The translations under genes and the position numbers were made by a program. Of a stretch of DNA of 64,000 nucleotides, positions 33,592-42,289 are shown in pieces. How positions within the stretch are numbered: the stretch's first letter is position 1; the number at the start of each line of letters is the position of its first letter. The stretch is from Dyadobacter diqingensis (lineage in GTDB: Bacteria > Bacteroidota > Bacteroidia > Cytophagales > Spirosomataceae): NCBI RefSeq assembly GCF_024220585.1, contig NZ_JAMXKF010000013.1:738-64737 (forward strand). The letters run 5' to 3'. Below the pieces are notes generated by a model. That model worked only from the letters and a program-made list of their open reading frames with translations. It did no database searches and was not told where the DNA came from.

Positions 33592-36483
33592 TTATGGTAT
33601 TACAACTCTTTTACCGAAAGTGTAAGCAGCGGTAAGTGTGAAGTAGCTGCCTCTTTTGAATTTACGTACATCCTGATCGGCAGTAGCTGATTGTGATGTT
33701 ACGTCGCTTCCGATTTTTCCGTCACGATTGAAATCCTGAGAGAAGCGAACGTTCTGGTTTAACAGATCCTGGATTCCCAGACGGATTTCAAGATTGTTCT
33801 TGAATTTTTTGCTGATATTCAAATCAACTACGTTACGCGGCATTTCATATACTGTTGGGTTATTCACGTTACCCACTGCGAAAATCCGCTTACCAAAGAT
33901 GTTGTAAAGGACATTCCACTGCCATCCTGAATTAGGTTCAGCGTAATAGATACCCGCATTAACCAGATAAGGTGACTGATTTTGCATTGGGCGTTTTTTA
34001 TCTGCGATACCTGTCAGATCATAATTTTGAGTTGCACCACTTAAATCAGGACCTTTTACTGATTCGCCAAGGTTCACACTGCTTTTGATAAAAGAAGCAT
34101 TGGCAACCAACGTAAGGTTTTGGAAAAACGGACTTGTTGATTCCTGGAAGCCTTTACGCATCTCCAATTCAACTCCATAGTTCTTAGCAGAACCAGCATT
34201 GATAAAGGTATAAGCCAGACCATTTCCTGTTGGAAGAAGGAATGTTTCAATAGGATCTTTGAAGTGCTTGTAGAAAGCAGTTACCGAGATAAGCTCATTT
34301 GTCGATGGGTAAAATTCCCACTTGGCATCAAGGTTTTGAATTTTGGCTGTTTTTAGTGCAGTGTTACCACGGATATCAGCCAGCAAGTTGAAATCAAAAT
34401 ATGAGAAAGGAGCAATTTCACGGAACTCGGCTCTGTTCAAAGTTGAAGAGTATGCAAGGCGAAGATTTTGCTTTTCTGAAATTTTGTAAGTGAAGTTCAA
34501 GGATGGCAGCGGGATGAAAACGATGTTGTTAACCAACTCTTTCTTCTCATTCACAACGGTCGAATGAAGCTGCTGATTGTTGTATTCCCCACGGAAACCT
34601 AATGTCAGGATTGCTTTTGATCCGAAATTAACATCACCGCTTAAATAGGCTGCATAGTAATTGTTGATACCGTTGTAAGAATCCAGGTCTTTCGTACCAT
34701 CTTTGATCGTTAATCCGCCATCAAGTCCTGTTACATTTTGAGGAGTGAAAATTGATCCGATACTACCTTGCAATATGTTGGAAGCATTACCAATATTGGT
34801 ATATCCATAAAAACGTGCTGAATAGTCGCGGTCTTTGCGTTCTCCATAAATACCGAACCTGATCTTGTTAGGTTCACGGTCCGTAGGGTTTCCGAAAGCA
34901 TGCTCACCATTTACAGCCAGTGTTAATACGCGCTCATTAAGTTTAGAATAGAAACGGCCAAGGTTAAGTGGATTTGGATCTACCGGGGCGATTGCCTGGA
35001 ACGGAACCAACTGTCCGTCTGCACCTGTTGCTCCGGTCACACGCTGATAACTGATACGCTTCCAATCCGGCTCCCAACGACCCGTATATCCAAAACCTGT
35101 AATCCAGTTAAGTTTTGTCAGATCGCCTAATTTGTGGTCCCCTGAAACTTGTGTTGTAACAATGCTGCGATTTTCAAAACGTTGTGAATAGTTACGAACG
35201 TCATAGCCATCGACAACTTTTTGACCATCACGAATGACTGTTTCCGTGTTTCCCATCTGGTTGAACAAAGTCTTCCATTCTAAATTGAAAACGGGAGAGA
35301 AGCGGAAAGTCCAGTTATGAAGTAAGCCGATACGTGACTGGCGTGAATAATTAGAGTCGTTATATTTTTCAAAAAGATCGTTCGCTGTTAAACCGTTTTG
35401 GTATAGTTTAAGACCGATTTCTGAATATTGGTTTGTCAACGAATAATTGATGTTTGTGATATTACTTACATCTACGTTTCCAATCTCAAAACGTCTTCCC
35501 ATGTTCAATGCGAAACGCATGTCAGGGTTGATCGTGTGATCTTTCAGCGCCCATGAATTTGGAAGCAGATTAGCATATCCGGCTCTTTCCTGAGAACTAA
35601 GTGTGTTAAAATCTGCTGAACGCTTCGGGAAACTGCTTGATAAAGTCTGATCTTTGTTCCAAAGACCAAGGAAGTTTAGGCCGCTGCGCTCATGTGTTTG
35701 AACTTTCTGGAAAGTTGTATTTCCACGGTATCCGATTGTTACAGCTGCGTCGGTGAAGTTCTGATCCGGACGACGTTTTGTGTAAATTTTGATAATACCG
35801 CCTGCGAAATCCCCTGGAGACTCAGCAGAACCGGATTTGTAAACAATCATCCGGTCGATGATATTACTTGGAACAAGGTCAAATGAAAACGAACGCGTAT
35901 CAACTTCTGATGAAGGTGTGATCACATCATTGATCAAAACAGCATTGTATCGTGAACCTAAACCACGGATCATCACGAAGCGGTTATCGACAATACTTAC
36001 GCCTGGAACGCGACGGATGGCTGCTGCTGCATCACGGTCCTGTGATTTTTGAATTTGCTGTGCTGAGATACCTACCGCGATAGGTTTAAGTTGCTTGATT
36101 TCGCTGATTACGGCTACTTCTGTATTGGTAGCTTTGGCGCCGCGGATTACAACCTCTTGTAGTGCAGTTCCTTCTTCATCCATTTCTGTGTCAATAACCG
36201 TGGTATTTCCGGACTCAACACGAACGTTTGGAATTTCTTTGGTTTTGTAAGAAACAAAGGAAATAATGATTTTGTGACTTCCCGCAGGAACATTTGCGAT
36301 GGTAAAGCTTCCGTCTACTTCTGCGGCCGCGCCAAGCTGCGTTCCTTCAATCATGATGGTTGCACCAATAAGGGCTTCTTTTGATTTGGCGTCTTTAACA
36401 ACACCACGGATCGAACCGGGACCGGCAAAGGCTGTTGATACAGCGAAGAAAAATAAACAGAGGGTAAATAGTTTGGTTTTCAT
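33592..36483 (-). CDS. TonB-dependent receptor with carboxypeptidase-like N-terminal domain
   Basis: A 963-residue outer-membrane receptor. After the signal peptide (LFFFAVSTAFA) residues 24-95 form the CarboxypepD_reg-like domain (SIRGVVKDAKSKEALIGATI). The plug domain follows (AAAAIRRVPGVSIVDNRFVMIRGLGSRYNAVLINDV), then a beta barrel to the terminal strand (YFTLTAAYTFGKRVVIP). It imports a ligand with TonB-ExbBD energy. It is paired with the IPT/TIG lipoprotein just downstream rather than with SusD, so a glycan ligand should not be assumed. A promoter-like TACTTTTG lies at 36515-36508 on the minus strand, 25 bp before the ATG. Confidence 0.93.
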   Translation of the reverse strand: MKTKLFTLCLFFFAVSTAFAGPGSIRGVVKDAKSKEALIGATIMIEGTQLGAAAEVDGSFTIANVPAGSHKIIISFVSYKTKEIPNVRVESGNTTVIDTEMDEEGTALQEVVIRGAKATNTEVAVISEIKQLKPIAVGISAQQIQKSQDRDAAAAIRRVPGVSIVDNRFVMIRGLGSRYNAVLINDVITPSSEVDTRSFSFDLVPSNIIDRMIVYKSGSAESPGDFAGGIIKIYTKRRPDQNFTDAAVTIGYRGNTTFQKVQTHERSGLNFLGLWNKDQTLSSSFPKRSADFNTLSSQERAGYANLLPNSWALKDHTINPDMRFALNMGRRFEIGNVDVSNITNINYSLTNQYSEIGLKLYQNGLTANDLFEKYNDSNYSRQSRIGLLHNWTFRFSPVFNLEWKTLFNQMGNTETVIRDGQKVVDGYDVRNYSQRFENRSIVTTQVSGDHKLGDLTKLNWITGFGYTGRWEPDWKRISYQRVTGATGADGQLVPFQAIAPVDPNPLNLGRFYSKLNERVLTLAVNGEHAFGNPTDREPNKIRFGIYGERKDRDYSARFYGYTNIGNASNILQGSIGSIFTPQNVTGLDGGLTIKDGTKDLDSYNGINNYYAAYLSGDVNFGSKAILTLGFRGEYNNQQLHSTVVNEKKELVNNIVFIPLPSLNFTYKISEKQNLRLAYSSTLNRAEFREIAPFSYFDFNLLADIRGNTALKTAKIQNLDAKWEFYPSTNELISVTAFYKHFKDPIETFLLPTGNGLAYTFINAGSAKNYGVELEMRKGFQESTSPFFQNLTLVANASFIKSSVNLGESVKGPDLSGATQNYDLTGIADKKRPMQNQSPYLVNAGIYYAEPNSGWQWNVLYNIFGKRIFAVGNVNNPTVYEMPRNVVDLNISKKFKNNLEIRLGIQDLLNQNVRFSQDFNRDGKIGSDVTSQSATADQDVRKFKRGSYFTLTAAYTFGKRVVIP

Positions 36484-36507
36484 ATTAAGGTGTCAAATTT
36501 TCGACAG

Positions 36508-36515
36508 CAAAAGTA
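36508..36515 (-). promoter_or_regulatory. Candidate -7 element of the TonB receptor gene
   Basis: TACTTTTG on the minus strand matches TAnnTTTG; a TTG at the usual distance is not clear. It is the best promoter match in the region before the receptor gene. Confidence 0.4.
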
Positions 36516-36673
36516 GACTCCCAATATTACCTCAGTGTTAACTCAATATTATGGCTTGGTTATTTAAGATTAGCGATTGTTGCTGTAAATCAATAAATTA
36601 CAATGTGTGTGGTATTTATTCGACAAAATGTAATGCGTTTAGCAGAACAGACCGCTTTTGTCGCGCGACTGGC

Positions 36674-38155
36674 TCATTCGGCTATGCCGTTTCCTTTGCT
36701 TGTTTTGAAATTTTCAAGATCATAAACACAGCCGTTGATCACGGCATATTTCACAAAATTGTTTTTCTTTAATAAAAACGTACCCGGGCTTCCCAGCTCT
36801 GGCGTGCTTACCGACGGTGTTTTGCCGTTCTTTAAAAGGTGAAACGGCTGTTCATAAACGATGGACAGCGATTGTGGGTCATTTTCCGAAGAGTTGAATT
36901 TTATGTAGGTATATCCCTGCTTCATCAGGTCTTTCGCATTGAGCTTTTTCAGCTCCTGAGCGCTGGATATAGCTGTCGGGTAAACCTTGCCGTTTTCAAT
37001 AACCAGCCCAGAAGCATTGATCTCTTCCGTTCCAAAAACGGTCGATAAGTCGCCGTATTCTTCAACTTTGGCTGAGTAAAAGAATCGGGTGGCGTTGGCA
37101 TAGTTAACTTCATTCCGGTTCATACCCAGATCAGAAAGATAACTTTTCCCGTCCTTGTTGACCGTGACACCACGTACGATCAGGTCATACAGCGACCTCC
37201 CGTTTTCAGGAATGGCTTCGTAATTGTCTTTGTTCTCCCTCGCATAACTCCGCTCCGCAATGGCTTCGAAAGCTGTTAACAATGACATGAAATTCAGTTT
37301 CCGGATGTATTGTTTTTCCGGATCACCGGCATACCCGCCAGACTCAATCAGTATCAGGGTCGTTCCCCATTTTTGAAAATTGTCGCCAAATGCACGGGGC
37401 TCGTGGTCGTCGGCGTATCTGCCAACTTGTCCCGAAATAAATTTTTGCAGGTTGCGGTTCATTCCAACGATCAGCTGCATCGATTTCTCTCTGACGGTAT
37501 TAATAGATCTTGGATAATCATAAGCCGTAGCCAGAAAGGAAACGGTTGCTTTTTTCGCTGACCGGCCAGCAGAATATCTTGGGCTTTGGTCGTGGAGATT
37601 AAAACCAAATTCCGGCTTTATCGTGTTTTGCAGTGCTTTCAGGATTTTTGCTTCCGGCGCCTGAAGAAATACGGCATCCCGGTTCAAATCAAAGCCCTGG
37701 GCGTTTCTACGCTGGTATTTTTCGGCGCCATCGGGATTGAGCATCGGAACAAAATAAATCGTGGTGCTGTCGAGAATGGTTTTTCTCAGTTCTTCAAAAC
37801 CGTCGTTTTTGGCATCCAGAAAGTTGAAAATATCAAAAATCGCCATGGTTGCGGTCGGCTCGTCACCGTGCATCTGCGACCAGGCCATGATCTTGCGCGG
37901 GCCATTTCCCACTTTGATCATCGTAATACTGCGCCCTTCAAAGGATTCTGCTACTTTGGAAATTTCATAGGTTTTGTTGCTGCCTCTTCTGGTGATCAGC
38001 GGCTGAATATCTTTATGCTTAAAACGCCGGTTCGTCAGTGTCGTTTCCCTGTATTTGTCGTGCGATTTCATCAGTTTTTCTGCGAGATCGGTCGATTGGG
38101 AGAAGGTCTGAGAAGAAAGGAAAAGGCTGATAAATAGTATGGACAGATATTTCAT
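36674..38155 (-). CDS. Secreted M14-family zinc carboxypeptidase (copy 1)
   Basis: A 493-residue exported peptidase (signal peptide MKYLSILFISLFLSSQTFSQ). The metal site is HGDE (His96, Glu99) plus His188 (GFNLHDQSPRY), and Glu271 in LILIESGGY is the expected catalytic base. NPDGAEKYQRRN and FDLNRDA supply the substrate-binding Arg/Asn region. Family members cleave C-terminal residues or peptidoglycan peptide bonds. About 200 residues after the catalytic core form an uncharacterised domain shared with the next gene. The gene is directly downstream of its paralogue at 38229, so the pair looks like a tandem duplication. Confidence 0.9.
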   Translation of the reverse strand: MKYLSILFISLFLSSQTFSQSTDLAEKLMKSHDKYRETTLTNRRFKHKDIQPLITRRGSNKTYEISKVAESFEGRSITMIKVGNGPRKIMAWSQMHGDEPTATMAIFDIFNFLDAKNDGFEELRKTILDSTTIYFVPMLNPDGAEKYQRRNAQGFDLNRDAVFLQAPEAKILKALQNTIKPEFGFNLHDQSPRYSAGRSAKKATVSFLATAYDYPRSINTVREKSMQLIVGMNRNLQKFISGQVGRYADDHEPRAFGDNFQKWGTTLILIESGGYAGDPEKQYIRKLNFMSLLTAFEAIAERSYARENKDNYEAIPENGRSLYDLIVRGVTVNKDGKSYLSDLGMNRNEVNYANATRFFYSAKVEEYGDLSTVFGTEEINASGLVIENGKVYPTAISSAQELKKLNAKDLMKQGYTYIKFNSSENDPQSLSIVYEQPFHLLKNGKTPSVSTPELGSPGTFLLKKNNFVKYAVINGCVYDLENFKTSKGNGIAE

Positions 38156-38228
38156 AATGCCGTAGTTTTTTCACGCAAAGCAAAAAAGGTTTACACAAAG
38201 CATAGTAAGATTCACAATTTAAAGGATT

Positions 38229-39650
38229 TTATTCCACAATACCGTTATGGAAAGCAGGCTCTTCGGATGATAGGTCATATATAAATCCGTTCACCACGGC
38301 AAATTTCACTTCTCCGTTTTTAGTCAGAATAAAAGTGGCTGTGTCTTCAAAAGTGGGTGCAGCAACGGGTTCAGGCTTATTTCTCAATATATGAAGAGGA
38401 AGCTCGGAGGCTGAAACTCCTGATAACGAGGTATCGGGTTCCATTTTTATAAAGGTATAACCTTCTTTAAGCAACGCCCACGGATCCACTTTATCAAGGT
38501 CGCTTACATCCTGATAAGAAACAGCCAGAACTTTTCCTTTTTCGATGGTATACCCTGTGGCGTCAAATTCTTCGCTGCCAAAAAAGATAGAAAGATCTCC
38601 ATACTCCTCGATCTTGCTGTGATAGAAAAAATTCGTGGCGTTCTCAGTGTTCACCTCGCTTCGGTCAATACCCAGATCGGCCTGAAATGTTTTTTCGTCC
38701 TGCGTTATGGTCGCATTTTTGATCAGCAGATCATAGATGTAACGGCTGTTTTCCATTAGTGCATAATAGTCTTCCCGGCCCTCCTTTACATATGAATTTT
38801 CAGCAATGGAGTATAAGCCCGACAGAATTGACATGAAATTCAGCTTCCGGATGTATTGTTTTTCAGTGTCGCCGACATAGCCGCCGGATTCGATCAGGAT
38901 GAGCGTCGTTCCCCATTTTTGAATGTTATCTCCGAAAGCTCTTGGTTCAAAATCTTCGTTCCAGCGGCCAACCTGATTTGGGATATAATTTTGCAGCATC
39001 CGGTTCATTCCCGCAATCACCTGGATCGCCTTTTCACGCACCGCATTTACGTTTCTTTCCTGATCATAGGCAGTCGCCAGGAATGAAATTGTTGCCAGTT
39101 TTGATGTGCTGCCAACCGAGTAACGTGGGTTTTTATCGTGTAAATTAAAACCAAACTCAGGCTGCAATGTCTGTTGTAATGTTTTGAGAATCCTGGACTC
39201 AGGAGCCTGTAAATGCAAAGCATCACGGTTTATATCAATATTCTGGGCATTTCTTCTCTGGAAACGATGGGCGCCATCGGGATTTAACATAGGCACGAAA
39301 TAGAGCGTCGTTTCTGACAAGATCAGCTTTCTGGCTTCATCAAAACCATCATTTTCTCCTTCGAGAAAATTAAGAATGTCGAAGCTGGCCATGGTAGCAG
39401 TGGCCTCATCGCCGTGCATTTGTGTCCACAGCAAAATCTTGCGCTTACCGGTACCTGTTTTTATGTAATGAATAGGCCGGCCCTCAAATGATTCTCCGAT
39501 CTGTTTGATTTCATAAACGGGATTTCCCCTTCTTTGATCAATCAAATCATTTACGGAATCTTGTTTAAAGCGTCTTTTCGTCAAGGAAGCTTCCCTGAAA
39601 AGCGGATAAGAAGTATACAGATTATTTTCGAAAGCAGTTTTCAAATTCAT
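38229..39650 (-). CDS. M14-family zinc carboxypeptidase (copy 2, no signal peptide)
   Basis: A 473-residue paralogue of the protein at 36674, alike over its whole length (KRRFKQDSVNDLIDQRRGNPVYEI, NPDGAHRFQRRNAQNIDINRDA, WGTTLILIESGGY). Metal ligands His79, Glu82 and His171 and base Glu254 are intact. Unlike copy 1 it opens directly with MNLKTAFENNLYTSYPLFRE and shows no signal peptide, so it is probably cytoplasmic. The start is supported by alignment with the mature start of copy 1. The two genes lie 73 bp apart. A division of labour between periplasm and cytoplasm, for example in cell-wall peptide recycling, is inference. Confidence 0.88.
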   Translation of the reverse strand: MNLKTAFENNLYTSYPLFREASLTKRRFKQDSVNDLIDQRRGNPVYEIKQIGESFEGRPIHYIKTGTGKRKILLWTQMHGDEATATMASFDILNFLEGENDGFDEARKLILSETTLYFVPMLNPDGAHRFQRRNAQNIDINRDALHLQAPESRILKTLQQTLQPEFGFNLHDKNPRYSVGSTSKLATISFLATAYDQERNVNAVREKAIQVIAGMNRMLQNYIPNQVGRWNEDFEPRAFGDNIQKWGTTLILIESGGYVGDTEKQYIRKLNFMSILSGLYSIAENSYVKEGREDYYALMENSRYIYDLLIKNATITQDEKTFQADLGIDRSEVNTENATNFFYHSKIEEYGDLSIFFGSEEFDATGYTIEKGKVLAVSYQDVSDLDKVDPWALLKEGYTFIKMEPDTSLSGVSASELPLHILRNKPEPVAAPTFEDTATFILTKNGEVKFAVVNGFIYDLSSEEPAFHNGIVE

Positions 39651-39791
39651 GAATCAGGATTGGGCAAACCTGTAAAATTAAATATATCAGGCAGTTGAAA
39701 AAATATTTTGTATTGTTGAAACAAATGTAAACACATTCGGGAAAACCGGTCGTACAATTTCTTCATGTTTAATGCAGATTATTTGCAAAAA

Positions 39792-39826
39792 TTGTTCCAT
39801 TCTCTAACAAAGTTTTCTTATCTTTG
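39792..39826 (+). promoter_or_regulatory. his operon promoter
   Basis: TTG at 39792-39794 and TATCTTTG at 39819-39826 match the Bacteroidota promoter, with a 24-bp spacer that is slightly long. The leader peptide ATG at 39831 starts only four bases after the -7 element, so the leader mRNA may be leaderless or nearly so. Confidence 0.6.
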
Positions 39827-39830
39827 CCGC

Positions 39831-39896
39831 ATGTTAAGAGCTGAAACATATCATCATTTTCATCAAAACCATTTGGTTTCCGGGCGTCTTGGGTGA
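39831..39896 (+). CDS. hisL: Histidine operon leader peptide, 21 aa
   Basis: A short frame of 21 codons with four His codons in seven positions (YHHFHQNH; residues 8, 9, 11, 14), ended by TGA at 39894. Such His-rich peptides act as the sensing part of transcription attenuation: ribosomes stall on them when charged His-tRNA is scarce. It stands 170 bp before hisH, directly after a promoter and directly before the hairpins described next, all on the same strand. The last codons (CGGGCGTCTTGGG) form one arm of the alternative hairpin, so a ribosome reaching the stop codon would block it. Recognised from sequence and position. Confidence 0.88.
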   Translation: MLRAETYHHFHQNHLVSGRLG

Positions 39897-39985
39897 TGTG
39901 TTTTTGCAAGTAGTGTTGTAATAAGGTTGAATACATAGTATCCCAGAAGCCCGATTCCGTAAACGAATCGGGCTTTGTTTTTTCT
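39881..39985 (+). promoter_or_regulatory. his attenuator: mutually exclusive antiterminator and terminator
   Basis: The terminator is AAGCCCGATTC (39947-39957) pairing with GAATCGGGCTT (39965-39975), followed by TGTTTTTT. The alternative pairs CGGGCGTCTTGGG (39881-39893, end of the leader peptide) with CCCAGAAGCCCG (39942-39953) with one mismatch and one bulge, thereby using up most of the terminator's left arm. Ribosome stalling at the His codons leaves the first arm free and permits read-through into hisH; completion of the leader covers it and lets the terminator form. Confidence 0.85.
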
Positions 39986-40066
39986 GGTGTATCAGATTTT
40001 AGCTTTATCAGTTCTCATATTTTAAAATTTTAACAGTCTTCCGGCTAAAATCTAAATCCGAAACGA

Positions 40067-40654
40067 ATGAAAACCGTTATTATCAAGTACAATGCGGGAA
40101 ATGTGCAGTCGGTGATGTATGCGCTCGACCGAATTGGCGTTGATTATTTATACACAGATGACGAAGCAGAAATACGTTCTGCGGATAAAGTGATTTTTCC
40201 GGGAGTAGGTGAAGCGAGTACCACCATGAGTTATCTGCGGGAAAAAGGACTGGACAAAATTATCCCTTCCCTGAAACAGCCGGTATTGGGCACCTGTGTC
40301 GGGATGCAGCTGATGTGTCGTTTTTCAGAAGAAAATAACACGACCTGTATGGGTATTTTTGATGTGGATGTAAAACGTTTTCCTGCCACGCCGGGAATCA
40401 AGGTGCCGCATATGGGCTGGAATAATATCACCAACTACAAGTCGGACCTGACAAAAGACCTGATCGACAACGCTTACGTTTATTTTGTTCACAGTTATGC
40501 TGCGCCAGTGTGTGAATACACGGTTGCCACCTGCGACTACATAAATCCATTTAGTGCGATGCTGCATAAAGATAATTTCCACGCAGCCCAGTTCCACTGC
40601 GAAATCAGTGGTGACGTTGGACAAAAAATATTAGAAAATTTCCTGAAACTTTAA
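40067..40654 (+). CDS. hisH: Imidazole glycerol phosphate synthase, glutaminase subunit
   Basis: A 195-residue class I glutamine amidotransferase. The triad is visible: Cys77 in LGTCVGMQLMC, with His177 and Glu179 in AAQFHCEIS. The oxyanion loop region VIFPGVGEASTTM and the FVHSYAAP strand are typical of HisH. It supplies ammonia to HisF for imidazole ring closure in histidine synthesis. It is the first gene after the attenuator. hisG, hisD, hisC and hisB are absent from the window. Confidence 0.95.
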   Translation: MKTVIIKYNAGNVQSVMYALDRIGVDYLYTDDEAEIRSADKVIFPGVGEASTTMSYLREKGLDKIIPSLKQPVLGTCVGMQLMCRFSEENNTTCMGIFDVDVKRFPATPGIKVPHMGWNNITNYKSDLTKDLIDNAYVYFVHSYAAPVCEYTVATCDYINPFSAMLHKDNFHAAQFHCEISGDVGQKILENFLKL

Positions 40655-40656
40655 CG

Positions 40657-40715
40657 AACCAGGCCTGAAAGGCCGATGTATCTCAACCCGGGCCAGCGGC
40701 CTGGGGCGCCGGGAT
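40657..40715. repeat. GC-rich REP-like palindromic element between hisH and hisA
   Basis: AGGCCTGAAAGGCC is followed by AACCCGGGCCAGCGGCCTGGGGCGCC, which can form two small hairpins. Its GC content contrasts with the flanks. I recall AGGCCTGAAAGGCC-type intergenic palindromes as dispersed families in Bacteroidota genomes; copy number here is unknown. It lies inside the his operon without a U-run, so it probably shapes mRNA stability rather than termination. Confidence 0.5.
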
Positions 40716-40725
40716 ACGATACCAT

Positions 40726-41460
40726 ATGAAAACCAATATGATCCAGATAATTCCAGCCATAGACATGATCGACGGAAAGTGTGTCCGTCTGACTCAGGGA
40801 GATTACGGTAAAAAAACCATATACAATGAAAACCCTCTGGAAGTAGCCCTTGAATTCCAGGATGCAGGCTTAACCCGATTACATTTGGTAGACCTTGACG
40901 GAGCGAAAGCGAAAAAAGTCGTCAATTGGAAAGTACTTGAAAAAATAGCAACCCAAACCTCACTGCATATTGATTTTGGCGGTGGCGTGCAATCCGAAGA
41001 AGATATTCGCGTAGTGTTTGAAAGCGGAGCAAAACAGGTAACCGGAGGAAGTGTGGCAGTGAAACAACCCGCATTGTTTAAAAACTGGCTGGAAGTATAT
41101 GGCGGGGATAAAATCATCTTAGGAGCTGACGCCAAAAACGAAAAAGTTGCGGTAAGTGGCTGGGAAGAAGGAACCGAACTTTGGGTTTACGATTTTGTGG
41201 AAGAATATGTAGACAAGGGTGTGAAATACACGATTAGCACCGACGTTGCCAAAGACGGACTTTTACAAGGCCCTTCTTTTGATCTTTATAAAAACTTGCA
41301 GGATAAATGTCCTGATCTGCATATCATTGCCAGCGGTGGCATCAGCGGCCTGGAAGATGTGGAAAAACTTGCTGAGATGAATATTTACGGTGTTATTATA
41401 GGCAAAGCGATCTACGAAAACCGGATCAGTCTGGCCGATTTACAACGATTTTTAGCCTAA
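40726..41460 (+). CDS. hisA: ProFAR isomerase
   Basis: A 244-residue (beta/alpha)8 isomerase that opens the ProFAR ring to PRFAR in histidine synthesis. The first catalytic Asp (Asp13) is in [15 protein letters not shown]; the second phosphate/catalytic half shows [32 protein letters not shown] and [13 protein letters not shown]. An in-frame ATG at 40738 is an alternative start that keeps the whole first strand. It is followed after 4 bp by hisF. Confidence 0.95.
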   Translation: MKTNMIQIIPAIDMIDGKCVRLTQGDYGKKTIYNENPLEVALEFQDAGLTRLHLVDLDGAKAKKVVNWKVLEKIATQTSLHIDFGGGVQSEEDIRVVFESGAKQVTGGSVAVKQPALFKNWLEVYGGDKIILGADAKNEKVAVSGWEEGTELWVYDFVEEYVDKGVKYTISTDVAKDGLLQGPSFDLYKNLQDKCPDLHIIASGGISGLEDVEKLAEMNIYGVIIGKAIYENRISLADLQRFLA

Positions 41461-41464
41461 AATT

Positions 41465-42241
41465 ATGCTGACAAAACGCATTATACCTTGTCTGGATGTA
41501 AAAGACGGACGAACCGTTAAAGGAGTCAACTTTGTAAACCTTCGTGATGCCGGTGATGCCGTAGAACTTGGAGCGCTTTATGCGGCACAGGGAGCGGATG
41601 AACTCGTTTATCTCGATATCGCAGCGACAGTTGAAGGCCGGTCAACTTTTATTGATCTGGTTCGGCGGGTAGCACACACCATTAATATTCCTTTTACTGT
41701 CGGTGGTGGGATTTCCTCGATCGCTGATGTGTCGGCATTGTTGCATGCAGGCGCCGATAAGGTTTCTATCAACTCTTCGGCAGTGCGTAATCCGGACCTG
41801 ATCAACGAACTGGCACTCGAATTTGGAAGCCAGTGCATCGTGGTTGCCATCGATACCAGATACGTGGAAACCAGCGCAGGTGTTTTTGAGCATATCGTTC
41901 ATACGCACGGTGGAAGAAAACCCACTGAGCTCCGGACAATTCCCTGGGCGAAAGAAGTAGAAGAACGTGGCGCAGGCGAGCTTTTGCTGACATCGATGGA
42001 TACGGACGGCACTAAAAACGGTTTTGCTCTTGAACTGACTTCGACGATTTCGGCCAATGCCAATATTCCCGTCATCGCGTCGGGAGGTGCAGGAAATATG
42101 GAGCATTTTTATGATGTGTTCACCGAAGGCAAGGCAGATGCGGGACTGGCAGCGAGTATTTTTCACTTCCGTGAAATAGATATTCCTGATTTGAAGCAAT
42201 ATTTACAAAATAAAGCGCTTCCGATGCGCATGACAAAATAA
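41465..42241 (+). CDS. hisF: Imidazole glycerol phosphate synthase, cyclase subunit
   Basis: A 258-residue (beta/alpha)8 cyclase with catalytic Asp11 in [16 protein letters not shown], the second catalytic Asp in IVVAIDTRY, and phosphate-binding [11 protein letters not shown] and [12 protein letters not shown]. It joins PRFAR and ammonia from HisH to form imidazole glycerol phosphate and AICAR. The start is 4 bp after hisA, so the two are tightly coupled. Confidence 0.96.
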   Translation: MLTKRIIPCLDVKDGRTVKGVNFVNLRDAGDAVELGALYAAQGADELVYLDIAATVEGRSTFIDLVRRVAHTINIPFTVGGGISSIADVSALLHAGADKVSINSSAVRNPDLINELALEFGSQCIVVAIDTRYVETSAGVFEHIVHTHGGRKPTELRTIPWAKEVEERGAGELLLTSMDTDGTKNGFALELTSTISANANIPVIASGGAGNMEHFYDVFTEGKADAGLAASIFHFREIDIPDLKQYLQNKALPMRMTK

Positions 42242-42289
42242 ATTCACTGTCGTTGATGACGGCCCAAATTTTACTTACAACCTTATACA

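Noticed and set aside
37586-38137. 183-codon open frame antisense to the first M14 peptidase gene
   Set aside because: The opposite strand encodes intact M14 catalytic motifs; the antisense product has no recognisable features.
41642-42199. 185-codon open frame antisense to hisF
   Set aside because: It lies entirely within a certain gene, its translation has no domain-like pattern and it is Cys/His/Arg-rich as antisense shadows often are.
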